From the NCBI GenBank assembly GCA_947359465.1, contig OX375873.1:129835399-129899398 (forward strand): DNA of 64,000 nt. Reading direction: 5' to 3'. Numbering within the stretch: position 1 is the stretch's first letter; each line of letters begins with the position of its first letter. Under the pieces are notes generated by a model. The model worked only from the letters and a program-made list of their open reading frames with translations, was not told the origin of the DNA and searched no databases. Positions 30,920-43,336 of the stretch are shown here, piece after piece. Source of the DNA: Metellina segmentata (taxonomy: Eukaryota; Arthropoda; Arachnida; Araneae; Tetragnathidae). The translations under genes and the position numbers were made by a program.

Positions 30920-31235
30920 GTAATTTTTAATTTAACAACGTACTAGAGCAACAGAACGGGTTATTGAGGACTGTCCGGGATCAATCCCCTATGGGAGAGA
31001 CCCGAGGACAATACCACTTAATTTTGAACCAAGGTCAGATAACGAGGTAATTCCTGACTTGGCACCCCACTCTCCAAACTTCCACACCAACACAACGTGA
31101 AGACCTTTGACCACAACATATTTAAGGTGCGCCAGCCACATCCACACTATACGGTTACAAATATACATGCAATGACCCGGATTCGAACCAGTGGCCATCC
31201 GATCTATGTAGATACTAACACCTTAACCACCAGAC
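30920..31235 (-). mobile_element. tRNA-derived SINE
   Basis: The - strand head has TCTGGTGGTTAAGGTG (A-box region, 31219-31234) and a perfect B box GGTTCGAATCC (31179-31189). The body has GTGGGGTGCCAAGTCAGG, and the tail GGATTGATCCCGGAC plus CAATAACCCGTTCTG. This is the most complete copy of the family here. Confidence 0.78.
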
Positions 31236-31499
31236 CGTTTGGTAGACTGCTATTGATGAGGTATCAAGCAGAGAGATCTGCTCTATTACTCCAAAAGCGA
31301 TGATCCATGTACCACAAAAAAAAAAAAAATTGCCCTTTGCTCAAAGTTAGGGTTAATTTGAAATAGGGTTTTTTATTGCATCAGAGGTTGGCCAGTATAG
31401 GGCCTACTTGTTTATGTGTAGTATACACTGCCCTATAATAATGGACCGGACAGCAAGATGTGATGCTATAAGAGAACTAATGCATACTTTAATATTGGG

Positions 31500-31960
31500 A
31501 TGGTCCCCCACAAGCTGAAATTGCACAGCAACCCTTTTATGCATATTTTCAACAATGTTTTAATACACAGCCATGTGTATTTGTGTCCATTCCTGTTTCA
31601 AGAATATCGCCAACTCAGCTGTAGATTTCGGACGTGGTTCCCTGGTCCGTAAGCGTAGCACAAACTCGTCCCACAAATGTTCTATGCGGCTTAGATCAGG
31701 ACCCTGAGCAGCTAGGAAAGACGTTTTACATCCATATCTCGATACCACTGCTTGACAGAGGCTACAACATGACATAGAGTGTTGTCGTCGTGGAAGTAAC
31801 ATTAGTCCATTCTATAAAATTTCCAGAGCGTAGGAAGAACTTGATAGTCCAAGATGTTCACGTAGGCGTCGACTTTCAATTTACCAGGAACAACATGCAA
31901 AGGTCACATGCCATACCACGAAAAACACCCCCAAATAACTAGTCGGATTTCATGCAAATC
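31500..31960 (-). pseudogene. Tc1-like transposase, C-terminal fragment
   Basis: The - strand frame ends with GPDLSRIEHLWDEF (third catalytic Glu block), RLRTREPRPKSTAEL, and after a shift VENMHKRVAVQ. The upstream core is frameshifted. A different lineage from the 480-1888 copy. No TIRs identified. Confidence 0.72.
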
Positions 31961-32884
31961 CGCAGCTGTCCGGTCTATTATTGTTGGGTTGTGTATGTAG
32001 GTATAGTATATGTAGGATTTTAAATATTCAATGGAATTTAACTGTAGACTGTATTTGGCTATATATACACTAGATGAAGCTAGATGTCAAAAAACGTCGT
32101 AGATGAAGCTATTGTGCAACAGTTCATTACTACTGAAGTTTGTTATATTTGTAGGTAGTGCTTATGTACCACCTTTTAATTAGTTCTATTAATACTAATA
32201 TAATGTCCTTTTTCATTAAAGTAAAATTAGAAAGGATATAGTTCAATTAAAGTTTCTAATCCAAAAATAATTGCCTTTCTACTGTCGTAGAAAGCGAATT
32301 TGATAGAAGTTTTTAATTAATAATTAAGGATTCGAGAACTTTTAAGTTGAATAGTACTTAATTAGGAATGTCAAATTAATTACATTTATTTAGACTAACG
32401 AAACGCTTGGAATTGGACGTAAAATCAATGCATGCTTTTATAGAAGCGATTGTACCAATCTTTGACTGATAAGATGAATTAAAAGATTTCGAGAATGTAT
32501 TGATTGCTCCGTGAATTCATAAAATTCCATTCTAATTGGATAACCTTCGAAGTTCGAAATTCTGATGATTTGCAAAATACAGGGAATGTTATTGAATAGT
32601 AATGTTAACTGTATTCAACAGAGGTTCGTTGTTGCATTGTAATTATTATTAGATGAGTATTTTAAATGCTAGATAAAGTAGGATATGTACGGTAGAGGGC
32701 AAATATATGCTTTGCGAATGTTTGAAATAAAATCTTCATATAGTTGATAACAGATTTAAGTTAGCCATTAAAATGTTCATACATGTTCTGGTTCGGGTTG
32801 TCTAGGGTGTTGATGGATGAATACAAGAACAATGGTTAAAATAATACAAATGTATTCTATGATTGAGCATACAGCTTTAGGCTC
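31961..32884. other. Unassigned AT-rich DNA
   Basis: No gene and no repeat matched. Confidence 0.45.
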
Positions 32885-32975
32885 TTAACCCGGGAGGACG
32901 CGCGCTAGTTCCTAGTATGCCTACCAACACAGAAGCGCGCGCCGGGCCTCGCAGGCCCGACGCACATTTTCCTTA
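32885..32975 (+). mobile_element. piggyBac-type terminus
   Basis: TTAA (32885-32888) followed by CCCGGGAGGACGCGCGC, then GCGCGCGCCGGGCC and the interrupted palindrome GGGCCTCGCAGGCCC. It is strikingly GC-rich against its flanks. TTAA plus a CCC start and subterminal repeats is piggyBac-like. The partner end was not found. Confidence 0.5.
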
Positions 32976-33492
32976 CTAAACATTAAATATATTTAAATTT
33001 TATACGAAAAAACATAATAAATTTATCCGGTTATCATTTTAAATAGTTAGGAAAATTATTTTTACATAGTAAAATTGTTTTAAAGACAGTAAAATTTTAG
33101 ATTTATAACCGATATTAAAATTTTAGAATAATTTTTTTGACAATTCCTAACAAACGTAAAATAATAATAATGAACTAATTACTTTAAGTAAATTTAATAA
33201 TACCTTGGGTACAGTAATATTTTGAATAATATATAATCAAAATAAATTCAACATACGTTTTACAGACATTTTTTACAAATTATGCTGCTGTGTTCACCGC
33301 ATACATCGCCACTGTGCAGGTGGTTTGGTGGATGGGGTTTCGAGTATGCTACACTCGTCCATCTTGACTAGTCGGTCCGCCGACCTTTGCTACGAATTGA
33401 GGATCTGAAAAAGAATCAAAAGAAAAAGACAGGAAAAGGAAAAACAAATATTTACAAAATCTCTTTTGCAGGACACAAAGCGTTTTTTGAAA

Positions 33493-33580
33493 TTGTTCAT
33501 TCAGGAAAAGTTCACTTCAAATTGTTCATTCAGGAAAAGTTCACTGCAAGTTGTTCATTCAGGAAAAGTTCACTTAAAAT
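33493..33580. repeat. 29-bp tandem repeat, 3 copies
   Basis: TTCATTCAGGAAAAGTTCAC recurs at 33496, 33525 and 33554 (29-bp period). Confidence 0.9.
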
Positions 33581-33601
33581 GAGAGAAAGAGAAAAAAAAA
33601 A

Positions 33602-33845
33602 CTAAGTCTTCTCCCAAGGTTTCATAAAGTCTGCACTGGTTGAAGTAACACGTGGACCTTCGTGGATTTCCACCTTTTCCACATTATATCTGTCATTAGG
33701 TCTAACTTTCACCACTTGGTATGGTCCGAAGAACCGTGGTCGAAGCTTTAGTCCCACTCCAAATTGGGTTCGCTTGATAGCAACTTTGTCGCCTACACAA
33801 TATGTTTGTGCTGGTTTTCGTCGCTTGTCGTATTTCGTCGCTTGT
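33602..33845 (-). pseudogene. Ty3/gypsy integrase C-terminal fragment
   Basis: The - strand frame of about 80 codons ending at TAG 33602-33604: YCVGDKVAIKRTQFGVGLK, RPRFFGPYQVVKVRPNDRY, then EGPRVTSTSADFMKPW. This is the SH3-like C-terminal domain and tail found at the end of gypsy Pol. The rest of the element is absent upstream. A short GTCGCTTGTCG duplication sits at its truncated edge (about 33825-33850). Confidence 0.78.
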
Positions 33846-34049
33846 CGCTTACCTATTTACCAATATCTGGTTAAATCTGATTAGTTTTTATGGTGATTGC
33901 ATTTTGCATGAGAAACCTCGTCGAGACAACCATCAGGAGGGTAAATATAAGGACAACGGCCTGCACGGCTTTGATGTAATTAGACGGCCAAGGACATTAA
34001 TGCACATGCGTGTATCGCTACGAACCCAATAGAACTAATCCGTTGGATG

Positions 34050-34190
34050 TTGGACGCCTTTGGGAGCCTCGGTAGCCCGGGAAGAGCAACTATCAATCAC
34101 ACGGCTGCGAGTTCGAACATAATAATAAAAGATCGTCGTGGATCCTGGACTGTCGCCAATAGACAGCCGAGTTGCTCCAGTGAGTCTACC
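34050..34190 (+). mobile_element. Short SINE copy
   Basis: GCCTCGGTAGCCCGGGAAGAGC (A-box region) and GCGAGTTCGAAC (B-box region), then the family tail GGATCCTGGACTGTCGCCAATAG. Internally deleted relative to the 30920 copy. Confidence 0.62.
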
Positions 34191-34654
34191 TCTTAACATT
34201 GCTAGAAAAACTATCTGAGAGATTAACGCGCCTATTCATCGCCTCTCATGTGAGGTTTTGGGCAGGAAATCAAATCGCCAAGGTGTCTCAGAGCTCATAC
34301 AGCCCTCACCTAAACACCCTGCACCCTTTGTCTTTTCTCAATGCTAAAATCAACTCAGAAAGCGAAGAGATTTCAGACTGTCGGTAGAACCCAACAAGGC
34401 AGCTGATGACGATTCCAACAATAGTCTAATGTAAGGTCCCGATGTTTCTAGTTTGAAGGAGCCGAAGTCCTTGGTACAATGTATATTGTTCCATATTACA
34501 TGATAGGATGCATGGATGACAGTTTTTATCCCTACCTAACGATTTGGTAACGGTATTTGATGCAATAACTTTAATCACTTTTTTTTAAACTTCTGTTTAT
34601 TTTAAAATTATGCTGCTGGGGGTTGTCGGCATTGGCGAAACCGGCCTGAACTTG
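34191..34654. other. Unassigned DNA
   Basis: No gene recognised. A 62-codon frame at 34199-34387 is without motif. Confidence 0.4.
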
Positions 34655-34813
34655 ATTAATGAGATATATCCTCGTTTCGCTTCACTGGTTGAAAACATAC
34701 GGGATCTTGAAAAAAAAATCGGCAGTATCTAGATGACGATATATATCGGAATGAACAAAATTGGTCAGATCTCAATGAGCGAGATATCTCGTCGAAACCA
34801 CTTGGGAGATTAA
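34655..34813. mobile_element. TTAA MITE, copy C (left-truncated)
   Basis: Contains GAGCGAGATATCTCGTCGAAACCACTTGGGAGATTAA (34775-34813 area), the right end of the family, with AGATGACGATATATATC upstream. Confidence 0.7.
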
Positions 34814-37470
34814 AACATCATTTACTCTAAGTTAACTTACGCATTATTGTCTTATAAATATAAACTTTTGCTCGTATTGATGATATTTTGAAAAATAAAT
34901 TTTAAAAGAAAGAAAGCGGCGTTACATAAAAACAATGTTTTCTCATAATACACGGTGGCTCTCCAAGCAATTATGGTCACTTTAATACGTACCCCATAAT
35001 GTTTATAATTTTATACTGAATTTAATTATGTGCTGTCCTTGATTTTCTTCAAAAACGTAAGGATTAATTAAAATAAGATTTATCTTAAAAAATGTATTTT
35101 TCATAATACGAGTATTTAAAAATAAATTATTCTCGTATACTTGGTTAATTAAAGCGGTACTGTTGGTTGCTTCTTAAAAGTTCAAAACATTGAAGATAGA
35201 TATGATTCATTTCTCTATATTTTAGACTTAATTCGTTAAATGAATAATTTCTTGAATTTATGTATCCTTTGGATTCTGATGTACTAGTATATTTGAATTA
35301 AAAAGTTTCTCATTTTTAAAAATTATCACATTCATTTTTGTAAAAAAAAAAAAAAAAGATAAATTACAGTAATAAAATATAAAGTACACAAATTTTCTTG
35401 TAAAATATGAAATTTATGTTGGAAATGAACCAAATTTGTTTGTAGTGTTTTTTACACACAACCAAACATGGAAGCTATGATTAAGTAACTACCTACAGTA
35501 TTAAAAGATCCGGACATCTTCGAGACCCTGTGGTATATGAACATGTTAATGATATATTATGTTTAGTGTTATTATACAATAGCATTGCGCTATAAATACT
35601 TGAAAGTTATATTAATAATTTTGTAAAATTTATAATTATGTATGAAATTTTTAAGAAATCTGTCAACAACTTCCAATGTTATACATGAAAATGTATTGAA
35701 CCATTTTGAAAAATGATGCTACTAAAATTAACTACATGTTTTTTTCTAGGGAATGAACTAGAAGTAAAAAGGTATTTAAGAAAACAAAAATTTTACAAGT
35801 GATCGAAACATATATACAAGATTGTTGATAGTTTTACAATCCTATTTCTAAAAAAAATGGCCATAATTTAAATCATTTTCAACTCGAATTAATTTTTTTT
35901 CTAGTTCATTCCCTAGAAAACATTATAAAGAACAAGTTCTTAAAATTTTACGAAAATCCACCAATAACTTTTTATGTAATAACATTTGAAGTGAGTAAAT
36001 AAATTTTGCATAAATATTAATTTAGAGTAAAATTAATTTAAAATATGTCGTTTGATCACTCTCATTCTCTTGCTTCTACTGTTTGGATAAACAATTTTGT
36101 TTTTCAGTTAGACATGTCTTTCAACACTTGAAAAATGTTCACACTATTTCTAAAAGATAAACCATTTAAACATTTGAGAAACTTTTCAATTGCAAAAACA
36201 AGTAAGTTTTAAATTTAAATTTTGACAGGATTTTGGTCGTTAAACAAACACTTTCGGTGTTTTCTATACATACTTCCGGTTTTTTTACCGCCTTGATTAA
36301 AATCTTAATATCTCTGCAACTAATAAACTTAGAGAGAGAAAAAATCCAATATACTTTGGAAAGTCAAATAAATACTCTATCAACTACGATCAAAGACTTT
36401 TTTTTTTAATTTTTGGTTAAAAAAGATATTTTTAACGTGTTCGGATACCTAAAATGGGAATAATCTACATCTGAAGAAATGTTCTCTTGTTTTAACACAA
36501 TTTCAGTGAAAATCTGAAGCATCAATTTAATTTTACTGTGGCCGCAGTATGAGAATATCAGCTTAGTTCTGCTTACAACCAGCAATCCCGTGTTTAAAAG
36601 AGTATGACGTTAGAAATCTAGTCACGTACCCAACGGGTACTTGTATCAAATAAAGTTTTCCGTTCCATGTTAGCTTTGGCATTCGAATTAAAGGAACATT
36701 CTTTTGTTTGCTACCGAAGATCCATCACTGATTTCTTTTATTCCTTTGTGCTCAGTTTTATCCAGAACGGTAGATAAATACCAAAAATGATCGCCGAGGG
36801 AGGTTGCGATTGGCTTCGAATATAAAGTTATTTAGTACGGTTCTATTAAGAGAGCCAGTGCACAAAAATCTTTCAAAATTTCTGCTATTCTTTTTATAAA
36901 TTTAAATAAATGTTTAGACAATTATGTTAAAAATTATACATTATTTATTAATATACGTTAAGTAGAAGTATTTATAATAATTTTGAAGTAAGGCCAATTT
37001 ATTCTTTAACCTTTAATATCTCATAATGTGTATTTTTTCCATAAAAATAACATTTTTTCAAAGTCTATTCGAGCAAATGTAAAAGGAATTGGTTTACAAG
37101 TGTAACATATTTTAACACGTGCATTTTTTTTTTCTGCTCAGAAAAGTTCAGGAGTTAAGGAAAACAAAATCTCAAAACTTCCAAATTTTAAGGTTTTTTA
37201 AAAATTCCGTTGTGTTTAAAAGTGTCTTCATAACCTGTATCAAAACCTTCAAATCAATGCATCTAAAAGATTCTGAGTAAAGGTTCCTTAAAATTTGACT
37301 ATTTTAACATTACGGAGATAGGACTTCACTGGTCCCCTTAACTGCATAACTACTCTAGTTTGATGTTTGTTTATAAAATGACAAATCTTTCAATTTCCAA
37401 TTATTTTGAAAACGAAAATTATTTTAGAAATATTGACACCTGTTAATCACAATAACGAGAAGTAAGAAAT
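34814..37470. other. Unassigned AT-rich DNA
   Basis: Only a short inverted repeat (35744-35918), A-runs and no coding signal. Confidence 0.5.
35744..35918. repeat. 20-bp perfect inverted repeat, 135-bp spacer
   Basis: TTCTAGGGAATGAACTAGAA (35744-35763) and its exact reverse complement (35899-35918). Could be a tiny MITE or a cruciform-forming site. Confidence 0.85.
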
Positions 37471-37680
37471 AATATCAATCCTCTTGGTGGTTATCCAGAT
37501 GAGGTATTTCATCATTAGCAAAACTGAGATCTCATTAAAAATAAACTGCGCAAAAACTCTATTTCGTCATCAAAATAATTTGACAATATCTTTATAACGA
37601 GGTATCATGTAACTACCAAAATTTTCCAGATCACGTTGTATGAAATATATTGTCAAAACCACTTGGATAACTAAATATTA
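37471..37680. mobile_element. TTAA MITE, copy D (diverged)
   Basis: Left CCTCTTGGTGGTTATCCAGATGAGG-like, right TGTCAAAACCACTTGGATAACTA, with the same internal block order as copies A and B. Confidence 0.65.
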
Positions 37681-38508
37681 AATAATATATAGATATTTCT
37701 GTCATCTAAGATAACTTTAAGGACGGACAATAATTGGGAGTCTTGTGCAATTGCAAAAAACGATTACATTGCGATCATTTTTTTTAATTACGCCCGCCAT
37801 CGTCATTTTGGACATGAGGTGTCTTGCAGTCCAGTATAAAATCGAAGTGGCTCCAGAAGGCGTGAGAGTCCGAAAGTCATCACTGGAGCGGACGTACATT
37901 GCGATCATAGATATGAAAGAAACGCTGTGTGTGGTTTTTGTTGATCATTTTCTTTTCTTGTAGCTAGAGCTTGATTGTTCGCTTCTGGCGATTGGGACCA
38001 AAGTATATTAAAGATTACGAGACAATTTTAAAATTAGTTTCATTGATAACTGTTGTAACGTTAATTAAAAACGTTACATTTATAATCATCACCGCACCTG
38101 CATGGAACCTAAAAATTACCCAGACAACACGAATTTTTATAGATTGACCCCCAAAATTGATAGAAACGAACACTTTCAGAAGATGTTTCTCTTCCCAACG
38201 GAAAATTAGAACGCTACAAGCTGGCATTCCCACTGCTAAGAACAATAAAAGGGGAGTACAGTTCTAAGAAAAAAAAGGCAAATTGGGACGTCGATCCCTC
38301 GCAAAAATTTCTTCAATGTTTCAACTATCAAAAAGGTAATTATCTTCATCAGTTTACATCATACGACTTCTGGAATTCTATTGGATTATGCATTAAGACC
38401 TCGAGGTAATTTTGACTGTTGTTCCAGGTCAGTGGGATGTATAGATGATTATATATTTGAATCAATTCAAGATCATTCACTTGAACCCAAAGAAGACGGA
38501 GAGTGGGG
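37681..38508. other. Unassigned DNA
   Basis: Several 60-80 codon frames on both strands, none recognisable. Confidence 0.4.
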
Positions 38509-38776
38509 TGTTGAAACTCAAATGCTGACCAGAGGGCGCTGCGTGCACTCTGACGTGTGATAGACGTTGAAGCTCTAGTTAGTACTGCTTGTGTGAACGA
38601 TGTGACGCCATGATTAATATTCTGTTTCTTTGTTGTTGTCTTTAATGTTGTCTGTGATGATGTGTTTGTGTCAAATAAAGCATAAAAATCATAAAGCCTA
38701 GATTGCCTTTCCCGTCTGGAAGGTAAGAGAACCTTTTGAAAATAATTTAAGAACCGTGCGAATTAGCAGTTCTATC
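38509..38776 (+). repeat. Possible 5' LTR of BEL/Pao element
   Basis: Begins TGTTGAAACTC, contains AATAAAGC (about 38680) and ends near TATCA. It is followed by TGGCGTTGAAACG (38781), which could be a primer-binding site, then gag. No 3' LTR is found in the window, so the limits are tentative. Confidence 0.4.
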
Positions 38777-38864
38777 ACTTTGGCGTTGAAACGCGTAACC
38801 AGACCTTTAGATAAAGTAACTGAACAAATTTAATTAGCGAACTAAATATTTTAAATTTGTACGA

Positions 38865-39520
38865 ATGAATATTGAATCTTTGAAAAGGGTTAGAAGCACT
38901 GTCAGACGGGAGGCAACTGACACTATAAAATTGATAGAAAGCGAAATAAACAATGGAGAAAAGGCAGTTGATTTAACTGATGAACTTTTAGCGAAACTTT
39001 TAGACAAGGAAACAAATTTAGCTAAATATGACGTTAAAATTCTGAACTTCAGCAAAGAAGAGGAATTTAAAAAGAAATTGAAAAACAACAAGAATACAAA
39101 GACAATATCATAACGTAGAAAATTCGTACGAATAAAATATTGAAAAACAAAGAAAGTGAAACCCAAAAATGGCGAAATAACTAATATTGAAACCAGAATT
39201 GAACAACAAAATACAGTGAAACTCCTTCGATTACAGATACCTCAGTACAATGGGAATATATTAAAGTTTAACGAATTTTATTCTCAGTTTGAAGTAGCTA
39301 TCCACAAAACCTCGAGTCTTAGCAACGTAGACAAGTTTGATAATTTCATATTGTACTTAACAAATAAAACGGAAGTAGCAGAACGCGGTTTAGTCTTGAG
39401 CTCCGAAAACTATGAAGTTGTATTAAACTTACTAAAAGAACAATTTGGCAGAAAAAATATTATAATAGACGCGTATTTGCCAAGACTTTTAAGCTTAAGA
39501 CCAGTATGAAAATCATATGA
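38865..39520 (+). pseudogene. BEL/Pao gag-like region (DUF1759)
   Basis: Two frames. 38865-39113 starts MNIESLKRVRSTVRREA and is charged and helical, like the N-terminal coiled coil of BEL Gag. 39156-39509 carries LRLQIPQYNGNILKFNEFYS, SSLSNVDKFDNFILYL and LLKEQFGRKNIII, the DUF1759 Gag pattern. A stop and shift near 39113-39150 and a stop at 39507-39509 break it. Confidence 0.78.
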
Positions 39521-39779
39521 TATTACATCCTTGCGTAGACTTTATTCAGAACGGAAACTCATATCCGAGGCTTAGAAAATAACGGAATAAATCCCAATAG
39601 CTACAGTTGTTTATTGTATCCTGTGTTGTTAAAATAAATTCCTAGAGAATTAGCATTAGAATTTTCTTGTAGAACCCATACGAAAAATAAAAACAAAATA
39701 TCTGAGTTATTGGAATTTTTAAAGTTTGAAATTCAGTATAAGAACATTGTTAGGGAACAATTAAATTTGAAAATTGTTG

Positions 39780-40508
39780 AGAAGTGCTCTTCGGAATTTG
39801 AAAGGATTTTGATATCCAGGGAGCATTTTTGACCATTGGAATAGATGCAGAGGATATGAACTATATGAGATTTTTCTGGTTTCCAGATGAAAATGTTTCT
39901 AAATCTTACAAAACTTTGCGAATGACTCGTGTGCCTTTTGGAGTGGCATCGAGCCCGTTTATCCTTGCAGCGACCATTAAATACCACATTCGAAAATATA
40001 AACAAGAGCAATGCGAATCTTTTGAAATGCTTAACTCGGCCCTTTATGTGTATGATCTATTTTACGGTGCAAGTACTGTAGATAAACTTTAGACCTTTCT
40101 CAGAGCACTGTATATATTCTTAAGGAAGCTAATATGAATTTAAGAAAGTTTAAAACAAATTCGAATGAGTTGTGCAGTTTATGACACGAAAGAGGTATAA
40201 TTGAGGCGAGGGAAGCAAACGAAGGTCCTTTGAAAGTGTTAGGAATAATCTGGGACACTGAAGAAGATACTTTTAAATTATATATGCAACCCCTTCTTGA
40301 CATGATCGGTGATTTGAAGAATTCAAAACGTAGCGTCCTGCAAACGGCATCTAAAATATTCGACCCTGTTGGATTTGCTTCACCTTTTATGGTCCTCATA
40401 AAATTATTACTGCAAGAAATATGGGGAAAGGGATTAGGACGGGACGATGAACTGTATGCTGAATTGAAGAAAAAATGGGAAATTTCGTGCTCTAAATTTA
40501 TTATTTGA
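39780..40508 (+). pseudogene. BEL/Pao reverse transcriptase fragment
   Basis: MRFFWFPDENVSKSY, TRVPFGVASSPFILAATI and then the active-site block YVYDL (40045-40059) in place of YVDDL, so the first of the two catalytic Asp residues is Tyr. After a shift, KVLGIIWDTEEDTFKL and KIFDPVGFASPFM (connection region) follow to 40508. Protease, RNase H and integrase parts are not recognised downstream. Confidence 0.8.
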
Positions 40509-41753
40509 AAGACGTGACAATCGAAATAAAATATTTCTCCTTTCCATTTGGCGAGGTTTCAGATGGATAGGAACCATCAAATATGGAATTTTGGAGTGGC
40601 GAGGAAATCAGAGGTTTTGTCCAAAATACAAAACCAGGAGTTGGAGTGAAAATGCTCACTCTTTCACTGTTTTTCGCGTGGAACAGCAGATAATTTGTCG
40701 GTCCGTTTTTTTTTTCTTCGGGGTGACTGCAAAATCTTCGGCTCTCAGAGGATTGGAATTTTGCGGTCCAGCTATCCTTGGGGATTATTTCACTCCCAAA
40801 GTCAACGAGTGTATTATACAAAAGATCATACTGTCTCAAAAAGAAATCGTCGATGCTTCTTCTAGTTTTGGATCGCAGAGTCACCTCCCAATTTTTCATC
40901 TTCGAGGAGTGTGGATCTTTGATAATGCCGTCCCGGAGCGGTTGCTAATTTCCGTGTAATTTTTTAAAGGTCCGTACTTCAACATATTTTACCTGCGGTC
41001 ATCCTATTACAATTACTAAATCAAAACATGGTTTCTCTCTTAATGGGACTGATCAACCTACAAATACGTCGTGCCAAATTTTTGAATGATGGACTTGGAA
41101 GTTTTTCTCTTGTGAAGCGAGGCGTGTATTCCTGTTGTTTCCTGATATAAAGAAAATAAAGGAAGAAAAGTTATTTGCATACCTTGACGTTATCATTTCA
41201 ACACCTGCACCGGTACATGTAGTTCTGGACGAGGAAGTATCTCATACGTCCTTCTTCAATTGCCAATTCCCGAACTGCCCAAATTTACCCTCAACAGCTA
41301 TAGATTCATCGTGTGCAATATCCAGGTTCTATAATTCATTCCTCTTCTTACAACATAAAATTGGGAAGTGACGTCGTTTCCACTGTCCCCATAACACCTC
41401 CAGTTTTCCGAGGGAATAACACACTCCAGACTCCTGGTTCGAGTCTGACGACAGAGCATTCCTGGACCCCAACAAAGTTTTCCCATTTACCGAAGAAAGT
41501 ACACTTTCATTTAGCTCTTCTAGAAGCACAGGTCGTATATTACGATTATTATTAATATTCCTTTTCTTCGTGAAATCATCTTTCATAGTGGGAGACCTAG
41601 GGTTGTTGCTTCAGAAGTCCTCTTCCTATATTTAGGAAATCAGGAATCAACGTCTGACAATAACAGGCACAACTGCAAAAATTACTACCACTCATCACAT
41701 TATTCAATCATTTAAATACCAAAATTTAACATTACAACTGTTATTTACAAATA
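40509..41753. other. Unassigned; several open frames without recognisable domains
   Basis: Frames of 122 codons (+, 40591-40959), 132 codons (-, 40501-40899) and 80 or so (41135-41586, both strands). It could be rearranged BEL pol, but I find no motif for it. Confidence 0.35.
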
Positions 41754-42372
41754 TACTCTATAACCAAAAACGTCAATAAAGCGTTGGTCCACATGTGGCC
41801 TGGATGCAAATTGTTACCCGGCGTGGTATAGACTAAAAAAGTTCCAGGATGGTGTCTTGCGGAACCTCTTACCAAATTGTATACAACTGTCAGGATAAAT
41901 GGTCAACATTTCGGGATGGTTGAAATCGCCTGCCTATAACGTCTCAAATAGGCTCTATAGGAGAGAGATCCGACCTAGCTGGCGATGGAAGTGTTGGGAA
42001 AGCTTGAAGACAATTCATAGCAACACGAGCCGGGTGCGCCTGGGCATTATCTTGTTGAAAAGTATGTACGGGGTGTTGCAAAAGGAACGGTAACACAAAC
42101 GGTCTTAGAATGTCGTCTATGCACTGCTATGCTGTAAGTGTGCTAGAAATGACTCCCATAGGTGTGGCGTGCGATAGTTAGGGTAGTATTCTTACACTGA
42201 TCTGGACGTCTCCAGACATGTTTGAGGTTATCATCAGGACACAGTTGGAAACGTGACTCGTCACTAAAGACTATATATTCCCTAGTCAGTGCCGTTACAA
42301 GTTGATATAGCCCGGTACCACTGTAATTCTGTACCTACTTGGTGCGTCAATAATTTTTGTTGATAGAGTGTA
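41754..42372 (-). mobile_element. Internally deleted Tc1-like element
   Basis: Left TACTCTATAACCAAAAACG; right end read inward TACACTCTATCAACAAAAAT; TA on both sides (41752-41753 and 42373-42374). The 619-bp interior is alignable by eye with the 480-1888 element (AGCTTGAAGACAATTCATAG, GTCGTC.A.G.ACTGC, CATCAGGACACAGTTGGAA), but the transposase N-terminal half is missing. Many stops. Confidence 0.88.
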
Positions 42373-42606
42373 TAAAAAGCACTGAAAGTCAAGACGTCTC
42401 GGCCCTGTCATCTTCTCCCCCCCCCCTCTTCTCCTGCAATCATCTATATATAGTAGATCTATATATAGATATTTATTCAAGTGCATCACCTTTTCAGAAT
42501 AGAAATAGAAACGGATGGATAATTTTTTAGAAATTTCACTAGTTTTGTTTATATGATTGTTTAAGTTACTATTATTTGTTTAATTTTAATTAAAGACCTA
42601 ATCTAA
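42373..42606. other. Spacer with TATA-rich palindrome
   Basis: Contains a C-run (about 42417-42427) and ATCTATATATAG-type palindromes at about 42440-42470. Confidence 0.5.
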
Positions 42607-42610
42607 TTAA

Positions 42611-43332
42611 GGTGCCTGCCTACCTATAAAACCGCATTTGTGGAGAAGAATACGATTTTTTAATTTTGCCTAACTTTAAAAGTATAGTTTCTTAGCTTTC
42701 CAAATCAGTTTAAATTTTCTTTCTCTCTTACTTAGAACTCTAGTTTCAGAACTTCTAATATTAGTATGTTGACAGATTTTCAAACCGTAAGCAGTGGTCT
42801 GCTAACGGAAGTTTTTACATTTTGCTCTTCCGCACAATATTATAACTCATAACATTATGTTTCAATTAATTTTAAACTTTGGTAGAATATTTTAAAGGGT
42901 TCAATTCAGGTAACCAACCTTTATTTTAATTGTTTATACATTATTTTTTAGTTTTTTTTATTACATAAATATGAAGTTGTAATCATTTTTGATAATTTTT
43001 TTTCTATGTCGAAAGGTTTATTTGCATAAGCTTTTTTAATACAAAGTTTCAGTTATAAAATGGGTAGAGATCCCAGAAGAGGGTTTTGATAATACAATAC
43101 AATTTACAAAAATAGAATATCTAAATTTGAATTTGAGTTTTGTTGTTCTGCAAAGTTGCTAATTTATTGAGATTTTTTGGTTTATTTTTTGCAAAAAATG
43201 AAAATTAAAAAAACGTGTATAGCTATTTTATATATTATTCATAGTTTTTAGATGTATTTGATAGTATAATGCACATAACAAGTCAATTTTTGAAATATTT
43301 AAAAAAAAGATCCCCGAACGTAGGCAGGCACC
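42611..43332. mobile_element. TTAA-flanked TIR element (GGTGCCTGCCTAC)
   Basis: A 13-bp perfect TIR GGTGCCTGCCTAC at both ends, with TTAA outside each end (42607-42610 and 43333-43336). 722 bp, AT-rich, no coding capacity. TTAA target choice suggests piggyBac-type mobilisation, though the terminal bases are not the usual CCC. Confidence 0.78.
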
Positions 43333-43336
43333 TTAA

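Noticed and set aside
31170..31240. tRNA gene on -
   Set aside because: Same reason; it is the head of a SINE with the family tail.
38834..39166. 110-codon - frame
   Set aside because: Antisense shadow of the BEL gag frame.
40501..40959. 132-codon - and 122-codon + frames
   Set aside because: Antisense to each other and directly after BEL RT; no RNase H or integrase motif visible.
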